From: Curvularia sp. ZM96
Taxonomy: Eukaryota; Ascomycota; Dothideomycetes; Pleosporales; Pleosporaceae
NCBI GenBank assembly: GCA_022457065.1
Contig: JAJGBQ010000002.1
Coordinates: forward strand, 1,488,001-1,552,000
Direction: 5' to 3'
DNA: 64,000 nt
Positions within the stretch are counted from its first letter, which is position 1; each line of letters starts with the position of its first letter. Below the pieces are notes generated by a model, which made no database searches, was not told the DNA's origin, and worked only from the letters and a program-made list of their open reading frames with translations. Below, one piece after another: positions 23,089 to 34,741 of the stretch. Position numbers and translations under genes: made by a program.

Positions 23089-24364
23089 ATGTCCTCCATC
23101 CAAAGCTCTTCTCACATCGCCGAATCCATCTCCTCGACAAACCCTTTTTTGCGCAACAACGAAGCCAGTATGAGCGACACGAATGGAAAGGCTCCCGTCA
23201 TGGGTGCGAGCAACGGCGCATCGCATGCCGCCGACCCGGTTATCAAGGTCCAGCCACCGCGACGAGAGGACCTACAGCCCAGCTATGCTCGTGTTATTCA
23301 GCCTGACGATGCTGACGCCGATACGAACGGATGGTACGGCGGTATGGTAAGTTTATACAACACCGCAATAGTAGCGAGAATCACGTGACTAATACACCGT
23401 CACTAGATCAACGCCCTCGGCAGCTGCATCGGCACCCTAGGCGCCATTCCCTGCTGCGTTGTATGCCCGAACCCCTACAAACCCGTCAGCCAAGGCAACG
23501 TTGGACTCGTCACGAAATTCGGACGCTTTACCCGCGCCGTCGACCCGGGTCTCGTCTACGTGAACCCGCTATCCGAGCAACTCACGCAGGTCGACATCAA
23601 GATCCAGATTGTCGAGGTGCCCAAGCAAGTCTGCATGACGAAAGACAATGTCTCTTTGCAACTGACTTCCGTGATCTACTACCGCATTACTTCGCCGCAC
23701 AAAGCAGCGTTTAGCATTAGCAACATCCGCCAGGCGCTGGTCGAGCGCACGCAGACGACGCTGCGGCACGTCGTGGGTGCGCGTGTCCTGCAGGATGTGA
23801 TTGAGCGACGAGAAGAAATTGCGCAGTCGATCCGCGAGATTATAGAGGAGACGGCGCAGAAGTGGGGAGTCGAGGTCGAGTCGATGCTGGTCAAGGACAT
23901 CATCTTCAGCCAGGATCTGCAGGACTCGCTGAGTATGGCGGCGCAGAGTAAGCGCACGGGTGAGGCCAAGGTTATCGCAGCGAGGGCGGAGGTTGAGGCG
24001 GCCAAGTTGATGAGGCAGGCGGTGAGTTCTCCTTCCTCCCCTTTTACACACTCTTTGTGTGGATGTTGGAAAATGTGGTGTGTGTACTAATTTATGATTC
24101 TCCCAGGCCGACATCCTCTCCTCGGCACCCGCCATGCAGATCCGCTACCTCGAAGCCATGCAGTCCATGGCCAAGAGCGCAAACTCCAAGGTCATCTTCC
24201 TACCTGCTCAGAACCAGACGGTTCAGAGTGCTCTCGCCCAAGCAGAGGCTGCAGGCGAGGGTCCCAGCTCCCATGGCTTCCAGTCCTCGGCTGCCAACGA
24301 GTACGGAGGCAACGACGCGGGCTTCCAGAGCGCCATTAATGCTCATGTTGTTGAGAACATGTAA
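23089..24364 (+). CDS. Stomatin/prohibitin-like SPFH (Band 7) membrane protein
   Basis: Membrane-associated scaffold protein of the stomatin branch of the SPFH family. Exons 23089-23346, 23407-24021 and 24107-24364 give 376 residues. A disordered N-terminus of about 85 residues precedes a hydrophobic hairpin-type segment with cysteines (INALGSCIGTLGAIPCCVVCP), which may be palmitoylated. The Band 7 domain follows (GLVTKFGRFTRAVDPGLVYVNP, KDNVSLQLTSVIYYRI, RQALVERTQTTLRHVVGARVLQDV), then an Ala/Glu-rich helix (AKVIAARAEVEAAKLMRQA) and the typical AMQIRYLEAMQSM stretch. The start at 23089 leaves only about 27 bases after a TATA-like word, so the in-frame ATG at 23170 (MSDTNGKAPV) is a real alternative and would remove the first 27 residues. 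Confidence 0.9.
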
Positions 24365-25300
24365 AAGCACTGTTCTGCCTGGCTGGATGACACACGACAC
24401 AGCAGCAGCAGTACTTTTCCAGATACTCCTTTTCTCAACGACAAACTTCAGACTGACATGAGATTCTTTCCCCTTTGGCTCTTGACGACTTATAGTACTT
24501 TGTAGTTTTTTTTTTTTTTTTTTTTACGCACACGGTTCTTGATACCCTCGTACTCGACACCCCTCACTTTGTTTTGGTCTATCGCTCGCTCGCTTGGAAT
24601 GTATATGGTTGTTTTGCTGTGGATTCGGTTTTTGGTTGGTTAGTATAGATACGAAATAGTTATAGTCATGTATGATAATGATATAGTAATGCGTTATTCT
24701 GAAAAACACCACATGGCCTCGCTCTTCGCTTGGACACTCACTCGCTGTATTTCGTACATAGCAGTTCTCCGCGACATAGCTCGAGAAAAGAGCGTTGTTG
24801 AGTCTCACAACAAAAAGGACATCATCGATAGAGTACCAAATCATGTTGAGTATTTCCGAATGTTTTTGAATTCTCTTTTCGTCAAGACGTCATCGCTTAA
24901 ACGACGGCTATTGCATCTGACCATAGGCCTGGGTTGCGGTTTTGGACTCCTCTCTGTTCCCCACCCATTCCCACCCTTGATACATGCCCAACCCCCACTT
25001 GTTTGAAGATAAAAAAACAGTCACAATGCTTCAATATGCAAAGTGCTCGTAGCTTTACAAATGAAACCAACATATGGAAAATGCACCCTTTTTCCCTTTC
25101 CTCTAACCCCCCGCACATAATGCAAGATGAACTTGAGAGAGTTCGCCATAACTTCAGACAAGAAGTGGTAGAAATGGAAAAGAAAAATATGAAGAAGATG
25201 AGGTAATGGGATGAAAGAATACTGTGTAGGGAATCAATGCAATGGACAAGTGGTATAGCAGTATGAAAGAATGACTAAATAACCAACCAACAGACGAAAC
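24365..25300. other. Convergent 3' spacer with poly-T
   Basis: 936 bases between the stops of the stomatin-like gene and the acyltransferase. Contains a run of about 20 T near 24,507-24,526 and T/A-rich flanks. No gene seen; both 3' untranslated regions should lie here. Confidence 0.5.
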
Positions 25301-26750
25301 TCATGAAGGAAGCACCGTCTTATCGCTCGCCGATCCGTTTGCTAGGATTGGCCGGGCTTCTTGTGGTTGTGACTCGCCGTACGCCCACTTTGTTGCTGCG
25401 TTTGTAAGGTTTGCGCAAATTGGGTCGACATGCTTGACCCATAGTGAGGCTGAGCGGTAGAGGATGTAGTAAAAGACGGCAATAGCAACGAGCATATGAG
25501 GAATGGAAGCGCGCTGGAGATCCTGCATTTCCCCCTTCTCGTTCCTTGGCGGGTTCATAGCGGATGGCAGGTAGATCATCCAGGTCAAGACGGTCTTGAT
25601 GAAAGTGTTGTGCAGGAGATAGACAGGGAAACTGACACGACCGAGGAAGTTGAAGACGGGCGAGGTGAGCACTTTGCGAGCGTTCTTGGAGAAGAAAACA
25701 CCCAGGAGAACGGTAGCGGCTCCAAGGTGGTCCCAGTAGCGTCGAATATCCGTCTTCTCGGCTGTAAGGCTGTGCATGATTGTGGCCATGGTCTGGGACC
25801 AGCGCGTGTTTTGGAAAGAGTCTTGAGGAAAACCAGCCATGAACATGCCGCAAACAATCATGATGGCGGGGATGGGTGCGGGTAGAACGGAGGTAGCGCT
25901 GTCCTTGAAGTGGTTGTGAAGCTCGGCAACGAACATGCCTGTGACAATGTTTATGCCCTTGATGGATCCGACAGTGAGTTCTGTTATAGTCAGCGATTAT
26001 GCCCATGTGCAGATTTCCGTTTAGATATGCCAACTTACCCTTGCCCACTTGCCAGAAATAGGCATACATGACTCCGTAGATGATGAATCGTGCCTTGGGC
26101 CTGACTAGGACAGTGGCAAGCATGGTGGTGTATACGAGGAAGGCGCCCTCGAGAAACAGGTGTAGCGTCCATTGCGTTCCGTCATATTCGTCCCAACCAA
26201 TTACCCAAGTCTCCATTTGTGCTCTGAAGAGCGACGTAATGGCCATCCACAATGTCGGCTCTTGTCGGTGCCAGCCCTGCCGTATCCATTGGGCATCGAC
26301 GTGCTTGGTCATGTGGTATGCGTTTGTCTGGGCCATGATCCAGCTGATTACGGTGGCAATCATGGTTGGCAGAATCAGTCTTCCCGAGCGCGCCAGAGCG
26401 CTGCGTGCAATGCCGTGGAAGGCGGCATCGTGGTTGCCGGCGCGCGACTTGGAGATGGGGCCAATGGAATTGACATAACCGGTTACGAGGAAGAATATAG
26501 CGACGGCGCTGCGACCGCCGACGGCGAGGCGGAAAAAGGGCAATTGGAACAGGTGCGGTGCGGTTTTGGGATCGGCGGCAGGCTGGTGTAGCCAGGGCAC
26601 AAACGCAGTGCAGAGGTGACCGCATACGACCATGAAGGAGGCTACTCCTCGAAGGCCCTGTAGGATGCAATGTCAGCTCGAGTCGCACAAAGCGGGATAT
26701 CCGGAGCGGGTGTAACTTGCATCTATCCAGTTGGCATCGCGAGGGGCCAT
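25301..26750 (-). CDS. Acyltransferase family 3 membrane protein
   Basis: Multi-pass membrane O-acyltransferase of the Acyl_transf_3 family; substrate unknown. Exons 26721-26750, 26039-26657 and 25301-25980 give 442 residues. The hallmark N-terminal motif WIDGLRGVASFMVV is created only if intron 1 (26658-26720) uses a GC donor (GAT then gcaagt); the nearby GT would break the frame. An in-frame stop shortly upstream supports ATG at 26750. Further hallmarks are the GRSAVAIFFLVTGYV segment, several hydrophobic helices, the late RVSFPVYLLHNTFIKT motif and a C-terminal helix (IPHMLVAIAVFYYILY). The catalytic histidine of the family is expected at H27 or so (VVCGHLCTAF). Such genes in fungi modify sugars or secondary metabolites, but no cluster partners are present here. 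Confidence 0.88.
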
Positions 26751-28214
26751 TGTGTACGCAAGCAGGGGTTAAAAAAGAGAGGGGGGTGAGTGGGAGAGGC
26801 AAGGAGAAAAGGCGCGTATGCTGTGTAATAACGAATGCAGGGTTCAGGACGTGGACGGGGTCAAGCGCATTGCCGATGGATGGAGTATGCGATTCCGGGG
26901 TCAAGGTCGCTGGGATGTCTCCACTTGTAGTATCGATGTCAGGTGAAGACGCTGCGGAGAAACGAACAAGAAAAAGGAAGAAAAGGCGATCGTGGCAGAA
27001 GGAAGTGGTGGGGTGAGCCGAATGGAGGGAGCGCCGGGAGAAAAGGGAGAGGGTAGAAAAAAAGGGAAAAGGTGGAGGTGGAGCGGGCTCGAAGGGCGGA
27101 GGTAATGTAATAGTCGCAGTGGTATCGTGGGCGGGCGGCCAACCATGGGCTTTTGGCAAGGCAGTCGGCCCCGGGCCTGAAGCAGCGGGGCGATGGCTAC
27201 AATGATCCAGGAACGCGTGCGCGGCTGCACGGCGACGCGCCAAGAAGAAGCTTCGGCACCGCGGCGACTAAGCATTCGCCTCCCCTGTCAGCCCAAGCAA
27301 GCAATGCAAGGACGCGACCGCGACCCTCTCCATCGCCTAGCCAAGGCTTGTCTGGAATTGAATTGCATCGCCCTCGCCATCGTCATTGTCGACAGCACTC
27401 GGTCCGTCCCCCGATCCGAGAATGTACATGACGAGTCCTGGGGGTGGGCATGTGAGCAACTCCTAGTACGTCCGCCACTACTCCCGCCATTCGTAACCAA
27501 CATCTATTTCCGCCTCACCTGCACCGCTCAAATCGTACCTACCCGTCGCTAGGCCCTCGTACCCCGTCTCAGTCAGCCGCCTAGTCTCTCCGCTCGCGCA
27601 CAAAGAACGGCAGAAACCACCTGCCGAGCCTCCTACCACGTCACGAACGCAATCCCCGTGTCCCCTCGCTCGGCTCACTGTACAGAATCATAGTCGCATC
27701 CGCACCCTGTGGCGCTGCACTACCATGCACTACCGCAAAATATCATCAAGCGGAATAACGCTCGTCGTCTTGGCACGCTGACGCGGACCGCCGCTTTACC
27801 CGACACTAACCTCCCCTGAAGCTCAGGGGCTACTGAAACCCGCGCCAATCCTCCCCATCCCCCAGTATGCCATTTGCTGCGGTTTCAACCTCGTTACGTC
27901 GTCCCACCTCCACCTTGATCGTCGTATGGATGTTGACATGCGTTGGCTGCTTGGCTTGCCTCGTCTCTGATAGATTGCAACCTTTGAAACACACAATTCA
28001 TGACTGGCCACTGACCAAATCAATCCAAGACAGAACAGAAGAAAAAGAGCTTGATAAACCCATACACAAGCAAGGATGCTTAACTAGAAACGCCCTCTAC
28101 GCCTCTTTCGCTGTCAATATCTCTCGCTGGTATGAAACATGATACTAATACACACAACCTAAGCGTTTACTCCAAACCAGTAGCGTGAACAGACGTTTAC
28201 GACCAGAAGGCGTC
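26751..28214. other. Intergenic, promoter side of the acyltransferase
   Basis: 1.46 kb between the acyltransferase start and the SSR4 stop. The strand read by the acyltransferase is C/T-rich upstream of its ATG. Frames here are short or are antisense shadows; nothing recognisable. Confidence 0.45.
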
Positions 28215-30330
28215 CTACGCCTGGTCGCCTTCGCCGTTGTCATTATGCATCTCCGTCCCGTGGAACGCGTCTCCAAATGCGGAATCGTCCACAAGGTCGA
28301 GGCCCAAGTTATCATCCTGTCCATAGTCCGCCAGAGCATCTCCCGCGCTGTCCAGGTTGTCAAAGCTTCCAAAGTCCGCAGTGTCAAACATGCTGCCTGC
28401 ATCCGCTTCCATGTTTGCTGCAGCCATAGCACCACCAGCATTGCCGCTGGCTTGGTTGTTGCTCGCGTTGCCTGCTTGCACATTGCCACTTGCTTGTTGT
28501 GCATTGTTGGCCTGATCGTTGACCATCACCCACTCCTCGCCCTTGTCTCCTGTGGGCGCCATGCCAGACATTTCCACGTCCAGGTCCAAAAGGTCCGCGC
28601 CCACGTCCAGGCTGGTGTCCTGTTGATCAAACGTCGGTGCTTGGTTCATGTTGCCGTGAGGTGCGTTAGGCGTGCCGTTGGCCGACTGCGACTGGCTCGG
28701 AGGCTGTGACAGTCGAGGGAGCGAGATGTTCCCAATGGGCGTTCCAGATATCGACCCCGATCCGTACTGATCCAAAAGACCTGACGCTGAATTCTCCTCC
28801 ATCGAACCCTCGTGGTTGGCTCCGGACGCCGTACCGTTTGTGTTCTGCTCAACACCATTAACCTGCGCCTTTGGAGGAGACGGTTGCTGTACCTCGATGA
28901 AGCCACCCTTGTCCACACAGACAACGGCTTTTTTCGCATCAAACGTAACCCCTAGTGACTTTTCCAGGTCTTGCACAACTTCCTCAACAGGATTCGTGTC
29001 GTTGGCATCGCTCTCGGCAGAGCGTGATAGATCTCGTAATCGCCGCTCGGCTTTGATGTATGTGCGGGTGCGCTTGAGTTGTGCAATCTTCTTCGCATGC
29101 GTCGCCTTCATCTTATCAATCTCGGCTTGTTCATTCTTCGTGTACTCTGCTACGCGCTTCTCAAAGTCTTTGAGTTGTTCCGCATCCAGCTTGTAGTAGT
29201 TCTTGACCTTATAGTTTTCTTTTGCCGTCTCTACAGTTTCCGCGCCTGGAGCATCCAAAATGCCGGCGGTAAGAGGAGCAAGCTCGCCCATAAGACCAAG
29301 ACCAAGATCAATCGGCGCAATCTTTCCAATCGCATACGGTGACGAGAAAATCTCCTCCATCCATTCGTGATGTTGCTTGTATCGTGACAGACTGATTTCG
29401 CGCGGTGTCAAGAAATCAAAGGCATCTTGGGTAGCATTCTCCTCCTCTTCAAGCGTGTTGTCGGGTATTATGGCACCTGGGGGCGGTTGACGCGGTTGAG
29501 GCTGTGTCGGCAAGCGTTGACGTTTGGCTGGAGGCGGTTGCGCAGCATACGGTCGGCCTGGCTGCATTGGATTGTAGTACGGCTGCGGACCTCTCATAGC
29601 CTGCTGCCCGAATTCGACCTTCGGCCAGTTGGCCTGGTCAACTAGCATAAACTCTTTGCGCATCAGCGGCCCTGCTTGTTGCAACTGAGCGCGCATCTGA
29701 AGCTGAGCCTGCACCTCGCGTGGTATGGGAATCTGAGCCGCAGGGATTCTGTTTTGCGGATCTGCCGGCTTGTAGTGAACCAGCCAGAGGTTGGGGTCGA
29801 TGGTACCAGGTCCAGCGGCTATCCTGTAACGGTGGCGCGCATGCATTGTGTATGGCTCATGTGGGTAGTGGTAACCACTGTTGTGGACAAACACTTGAAG
29901 GGTCTAGGTGATATTAGATGTTGAAATATCAGCATGCCTCGGACACACGTACATAACCGCGCACATTCATGTCATATGCGCTCTCAGCGTCGGCCCAAAC
30001 CATGCCGTCCGAGGCAAACATGGTGCCCATGCGCGGGGGCTGCCAGGTGAGGATAACAGTGCCATCTGGCGGAGGGGCTGACAGAAACGTCCACGCAACT
30101 GGGGAAGTATCCCGCACGATCTGCGGGCCTTTGATGAGGTACTCGAGGGCTTGAGCAGCCTGCAGGCCAGGCAAGGTAGGGAAGCGGTACGACGATATCA
30201 GATGAACGTGGGCGAGCTGCGTACTGTTAGTCGGGAAATACGGTCGCGGAGCTTTGGCTGTACTCACCAGATGGTTAGGAACCTGCGCACTCGGGTCAGG
30301 CGCATAGTGGGCCTGATTCATGCCGTACAT
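28215..30330 (-). CDS. SSR4: SWI/SNF and RSC chromatin-remodelling subunit Ssr4 (DUF1750)
   Basis: Subunit shared by SWI/SNF and RSC nucleosome remodellers in fission yeast and filamentous fungi. Exons 30268-30330, 29953-30216 and 28215-29903 give 671 residues. The conserved N-terminal domain runs from LAHVHLISSYRFPTLPG through VAWTFLSAPPPDGTVILTWQPP and DAESAYDMNVRGYTLQVFVH to HARHRYRI. The middle has a conserved DAFDFLTPREISLSRYKQHHEWMEEIFSSPY block, and the tail is Asn/Gln/Gly/Asp-rich and disordered. The first intron (30217-30267) is 51 bp, in phase 0 and stop-free, so a naive reading frame passes straight through it; its gtgagt donor, ctaac branch site and cag acceptor, and the resulting VPNHLLAHVHLIS junction, argue that it is removed. 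Confidence 0.88.
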
Positions 30331-32306
30331 GATGACTGAGGTAATGCGACAGCAGTGCCGCGTCGATCAATTCGGGTTGGGTGGTGATGCAGCGGGCGCG
30401 AAAGCTGGGGTTGATGTCTGGAATCTTTGGCGCGTTGGACTACAGCGCGACTGCCAAGAGCCTTCCCGAAACGGTTAGCGCATCTCTGCTGTCAAGACAT
30501 CATCACTGCTGAGTTTGGGGGGATACTGATATACTTGTGACATTCTGGGTAAGATTGTATTGAAAAATTTGGTGTCTCAGGGTGTCGTAAACTGTGAAGG
30601 TAATTTTAGGAATAGAGATATCAAGTCTGCATGCCATTGGCCAGGTATCTTGGAACGCATCAAGACTGAGGCTGAGATAAGATCGCCAATTCTGCAGTCG
30701 TCGTTTTTACACACATTGTTATGCCAGCGTAGCTAGTAGCGATGTTTTTTTTTTAAAAAAAGAAGACTGAATGTCTTAACCACACACGTTGTGCAGCACT
30801 TGATGATTGCATTGTTGAACTGGGCTGGACCCAATGAGGTCTTCGATTGGACACTTTTGAATTGGTATCCCCGCTTGTGTTCCCCGAACGAATTCTGGTA
30901 AAAAGAAAACTAATTCAAGGATGAAGAGATTTTGGAAAGTGATTCTTTCTCGCTTTTTGCACGCAGTGATGGACTCTGAGCGCTAGCCAATTAATCAACT
31001 CGTTTTGAATGATGGAGAGGATACAAACATGCAGCATATGTTGATATATGGCAGTGAGTTAAACCAACCTGACTATGAGTTACCGGCGGACTACTATCTA
31101 GGCCGAAATTGATGCATTCATTCCGGTCTTGGTATTCACGTTGTGATATCTGGAGAGAGTGAGGTATCGCTATGACGTACCTGTACGCGTTGTGTATGCG
31201 GCTCCGAGGGGACTGCAGGAAGTGAAGTCTCCAACGAAAGTTCTGTGTTCGCCTGCCTCATTTCAGTTTCTTCTTATTAACTATTCATCATGGTGCCTAG
31301 CATCGATACTTCTCATGGTGTAACAGCACAATTCTTTTGCTTTAGTCCGAGTATAGCCTTTTTCGAATCATGCTTTCTTTCTTCTTAGTAGTTCTGGGTT
31401 ATCCATCGACTTGGGCGCCTTGAAGCATTAGAAAATAGCCACTCTATCTGTTGGTGCTTACATCGGTCTGATTAAGAATCGTTACTATCCATTTCGAAAC
31501 TGTCCAAAAACAAGCATAAGGCTGATTTACTTTTGAATGGAAGCCTTTATTATCGTAGCAGTGACAATTGGTTGGATAACTGGTCACGGGTAAAAGAACG
31601 CGCCCATCAATCCGGAAACGCTTCATAAACAGGAGTTGGACATCTAGGTAACCAAATGTTGAAGACAAAGCATGATTGGACTCTCAGCTAAGGTTAATCC
31701 TCGCTCGATGTCCCTACAGAGAAGTATTGGCAGAAGATAGCACTACACATCTCGCTTAGGAGAAGTACTGGGATAGTCGGATAAATACAGCCGCTACTAT
31801 AGCAGTACAGCTGCTCATCAACTACAACCGAGCGCACTTGCTAGATTTTAGAATGAGCGAAAAAGCGTGATTGTTGTGCTAAGTGATGGACTGAAGTCAC
31901 TCACATAATTCATCGCGCATTACTAACGCTGTTATAGTTTTCTTGACTGCAAGTTACATAGTTTAGTGGGGCAGTTGCTCTCCGGCTATTTCGGTGTACC
32001 AAGAAATCTGACATTCATGGCAGTGCCCCTGTACAATCAATGATTGGATTCAAATCACATGACTTTGCCACAGATGGAGAGCGGGGCACATGAAGCACAG
32101 GCACGTCGCGGCAAGCACCCTCGTTCTCACTTGCACTGCCCCCGCGGGATGTGTTATATTGGCTGATACCGGAGCTGTTCGTAATGGTCCTAAGACTGGC
32201 TTCAACAATATCTTTTCTTTGTTAGGGCGTATGATTCTTGCAGCTTTTGTAAACTGCGCCGTCATCGTCCATTGTTGAAGCATATAAACACACCAACATC
32301 CCAGCT
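30331..32306. other. Gene-free divergent spacer, SSR4 / F-box-like gene
   Basis: About 2 kb between divergent starts. Parts around 30,700-30,780 and 31,250-32,050 are AT-leaning with mononucleotide runs (T9 next to A7 near 30,745). No coding frame with recognisable content, no terminal repeats found. Confidence 0.4.
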
Positions 32307-33743
32307 ATGTCTGAACCCCGCCAATACTTCGATTTCCTCAAGCTACCCCGTGAGCTCCGAGATGAGATCTATGAGTATGTACTTTGCTCCTTCACTCAGC
32401 GCCGTCGCCGGTATGACATCGAAGAGTGTGCAGCCCTGTCCTCTAGGGCAGTGTTCGAGAGGCGTCGTTTCACGGGAAATCTCAACCTCTTACTAGCCAA
32501 CAAACAAATCTACGATGAAGGTCATGAGTGCATGCTTGATAAGGATCTGTTTGTCCTTATCCAGTGTCCGCATTACATGCTCGAAACGTTGATCTACGGC
32601 CATATGCCTCATATCCCTATTTTGGACTATCGCGCTCATTCAGGATCTGAGCATGATGGCATGAACGCATACCCATGGTACGTCATGCGTTTGAAGATAG
32701 AGGAAAAGTTTGGCTATTCAGGGTCAACCATGCCGAAACATCAGTTTCCCGACATTGTCATGCTATTGGAGGATTGTGCGGAGATGTTCAAGAGATTCGG
32801 AGTCCATCTTCACGAAAATATTCTACCTGATCCAAAAGGCAAATCAAACAACCACTGCCGACCGTTGAAAGTAGTGGTGGAGCTCAACTCCAAGAAAAAG
32901 AGTCACGCCAAGAAAACCAGCTCCACGAATTTGCGAAGTTCATACCCGGCTATCGACCAACGGAAGATTCTGGAGCTCGTCAAAGATGGCTTTCGCGACT
33001 GCGACTACTTCGAGATCAAGAATTGTGACGATAGAGCACTGGCTGCAGATGTTGTTGAAGCAGTATCCAAAGGTCAATCTATGAGCCTGGACACTTTTCG
33101 TTCTCATCTGGAAAGCCACGCTCGCCGCGCCGAAGCCTCTTTGGGATCAGGAAACCTCACAGAATGCGCCAACCTCTGTGCTGAAGGCATCGAAATAGTT
33201 CAGCGCGTCCGTTCCAATGGTTCGCTCATGCCCAAGCTGCGTGATGAAGGGCTGCGGGGTTGCGTCGATGCGAGCAAAGCAAATCACAAACTACATCATC
33301 TCTTAGCACAGTGCGTATTCGCATATCTTCCTACATTAGTGGACGAGTCAGCCGGGACTGGTAAGGAAGGGCGCATCGCCAACATTGCCCAATCTCTCAG
33401 GGACCTATTCCAATGGTATGACATAAGAGGCTATGGCTTTCTACCGCGACACTGTCTCTCACTTGATGAAAAAGCTGAAGCATTTTACTTGAGAGCCAAA
33501 GTCCATCGGCTTGGTCTCGAGTATTGTGGATTGTCATTTGACCACGAATTTATAGAATACATCCAGAGGGCTCTCCTGCTGCAGCCGGACAACCTTGATT
33601 ATAAGAAAGAGCAAGCAAAAGCAATTGCATGGCACCGGGACAACACGAGATATCTTGATTGGTTGCGTGAGACCGACTGCCAGGACTTTCTCACTATGCC
33701 ACGGTGGAGGGAGGAGATTGACCATACCAGATACGTATTATGA
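32307..33743 (+). CDS. F-box-like (2EXR-type) protein, intronless
   Basis: A 478-residue single-exon protein. The N-terminus MSEPRQYFDFLKLPRELRDEIYEYVL carries the FLxLPxELRdxIY signature of the large fungal F-box-like/2EXR group, followed by the usual LLLANKQIYDEGHE motif near residue 60-75. The rest is lineage-variable: a basic patch (NSKKKSHAKKTSS), then a helical region (residues about 250-460) with repeated Ala/Leu/Arg spacing (AEASLGSGNLTECANLCAEGIEIV, EKAEAFYLRAKVHRLGLEY, YIQRALLLQPDNLDYKKEQAKAIAW) that looks like degenerate TPR units. Function unknown; these proteins are numerous in dothideomycetes and often accessory. The absence of introns contrasts with most neighbours. Confidence 0.72.
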   Translation: MSEPRQYFDFLKLPRELRDEIYEYVLCSFTQRRRRYDIEECAALSSRAVFERRRFTGNLNLLLANKQIYDEGHECMLDKDLFVLIQCPHYMLETLIYGHMPHIPILDYRAHSGSEHDGMNAYPWYVMRLKIEEKFGYSGSTMPKHQFPDIVMLLEDCAEMFKRFGVHLHENILPDPKGKSNNHCRPLKVVVELNSKKKSHAKKTSSTNLRSSYPAIDQRKILELVKDGFRDCDYFEIKNCDDRALAADVVEAVSKGQSMSLDTFRSHLESHARRAEASLGSGNLTECANLCAEGIEIVQRVRSNGSLMPKLRDEGLRGCVDASKANHKLHHLLAQCVFAYLPTLVDESAGTGKEGRIANIAQSLRDLFQWYDIRGYGFLPRHCLSLDEKAEAFYLRAKVHRLGLEYCGLSFDHEFIEYIQRALLLQPDNLDYKKEQAKAIAWHRDNTRYLDWLRETDCQDFLTMPRWREEIDHTRYVL

Positions 33744-34741
33744 AACGCAACAATACAAAACCAGTTGATGGCTCGGTTCTCGTCATCATCATATTGAACA
33801 GCGAAGAAGACTATTGTCAGTCGAATCTATACCAGGTTGCCAGACCGAGGTTCCTCGAAGAGATTCGAATTATGAGCTTACAATTACTATGCATTCTTTT
33901 AGGTAGCGTGGAGTGCAATCAATCTTGACCAGTTTCTCCTGGCGTATGTTTGTGCAATGAGGCCGTATGAGCACTGTGTGGTGCTGGTAGTCGTAGCAGA
34001 ACTAGTTTGGCAGGATTTCAAGGTAGCCAAGCACCAACTACTGCATTGAGTCAGGCGTCAGGACCAAGGACGTAGTGAGAGGACGGCAGTACAGAGATTG
34101 AATATGCTTGATGACTAGTGAATCCCACTACGCAAGTTCAGGTCCATAGTTGAGAACCCGCGTCGTCAAATAAGCGACGAATTCAGTGTTCTGGCGGCTT
34201 GGAGCAGTGGGGGAAGCTATGTGAGGAGAAAGGGACAAGCCTTGGGAGAATGCAAAAGTCAATAAGTAGCTGTCCGAATGAAAACTGAGATAACGAGGGA
34301 ACTGTCGGATGAAGAAACCATGAGTACAACTATGCCGTATGAGGATATAGTATGTCATAGAACATCTACATCCCAATATTACCTTCGGTAGCCCATAAAC
34401 TCGGACCAACCTTTCGGGTATACTTGAGTTTTAGCAAGTATAACGCCTGGAATGGGCCGTACACCCATAGCTGTTCACTCTCAGGCGATGGAACCAGTGC
34501 ATATTATTCTCATACCGGCTAATAGAATCTGGACAGTACCGCTCAATCACTCCTGCAGTTCGGTTCCATGCGTCATTATAAATTGCAGAAAGCAAAGCTG
34601 TCAATCCCACCCATGGTATGATCACAACAGATGCTTATTTCATTAAATAAAAAGCTCGCTGGCGCTCCCGCACGGAGGAACCATCTATGATCATTCGGTC
34701 CTCTCATCTCGGCATGATTCCGTCTCTTACTACCATTCATC
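33744..34741. other. Intergenic, 1 kb
   Basis: Between the F-box-like gene and the frameshifted secreted protein gene, both on plus. Only short frames; no recognised motif or repeat. Confidence 0.45.

Noticed and set aside
25320..26633. 437-codon frame in the acyltransferase locus
   Set aside because: It reads through the 58-bp intron at 25981-26038 in the wrong frame; its second half (Arg/His-rich) is a shadow of the true third exon.
26182..27243. 353-codon minus frame upstream of the acyltransferase
   Set aside because: Low-complexity Pro/Arg/Ser composition, overlaps the acyltransferase exon out of frame, no family similarity.
10124..30330. Secondary metabolite gene cluster around malic enzyme and acyltransferase
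   Set aside because: No synthase, oxygenase or pathway regulator nearby; neighbours are housekeeping genes.
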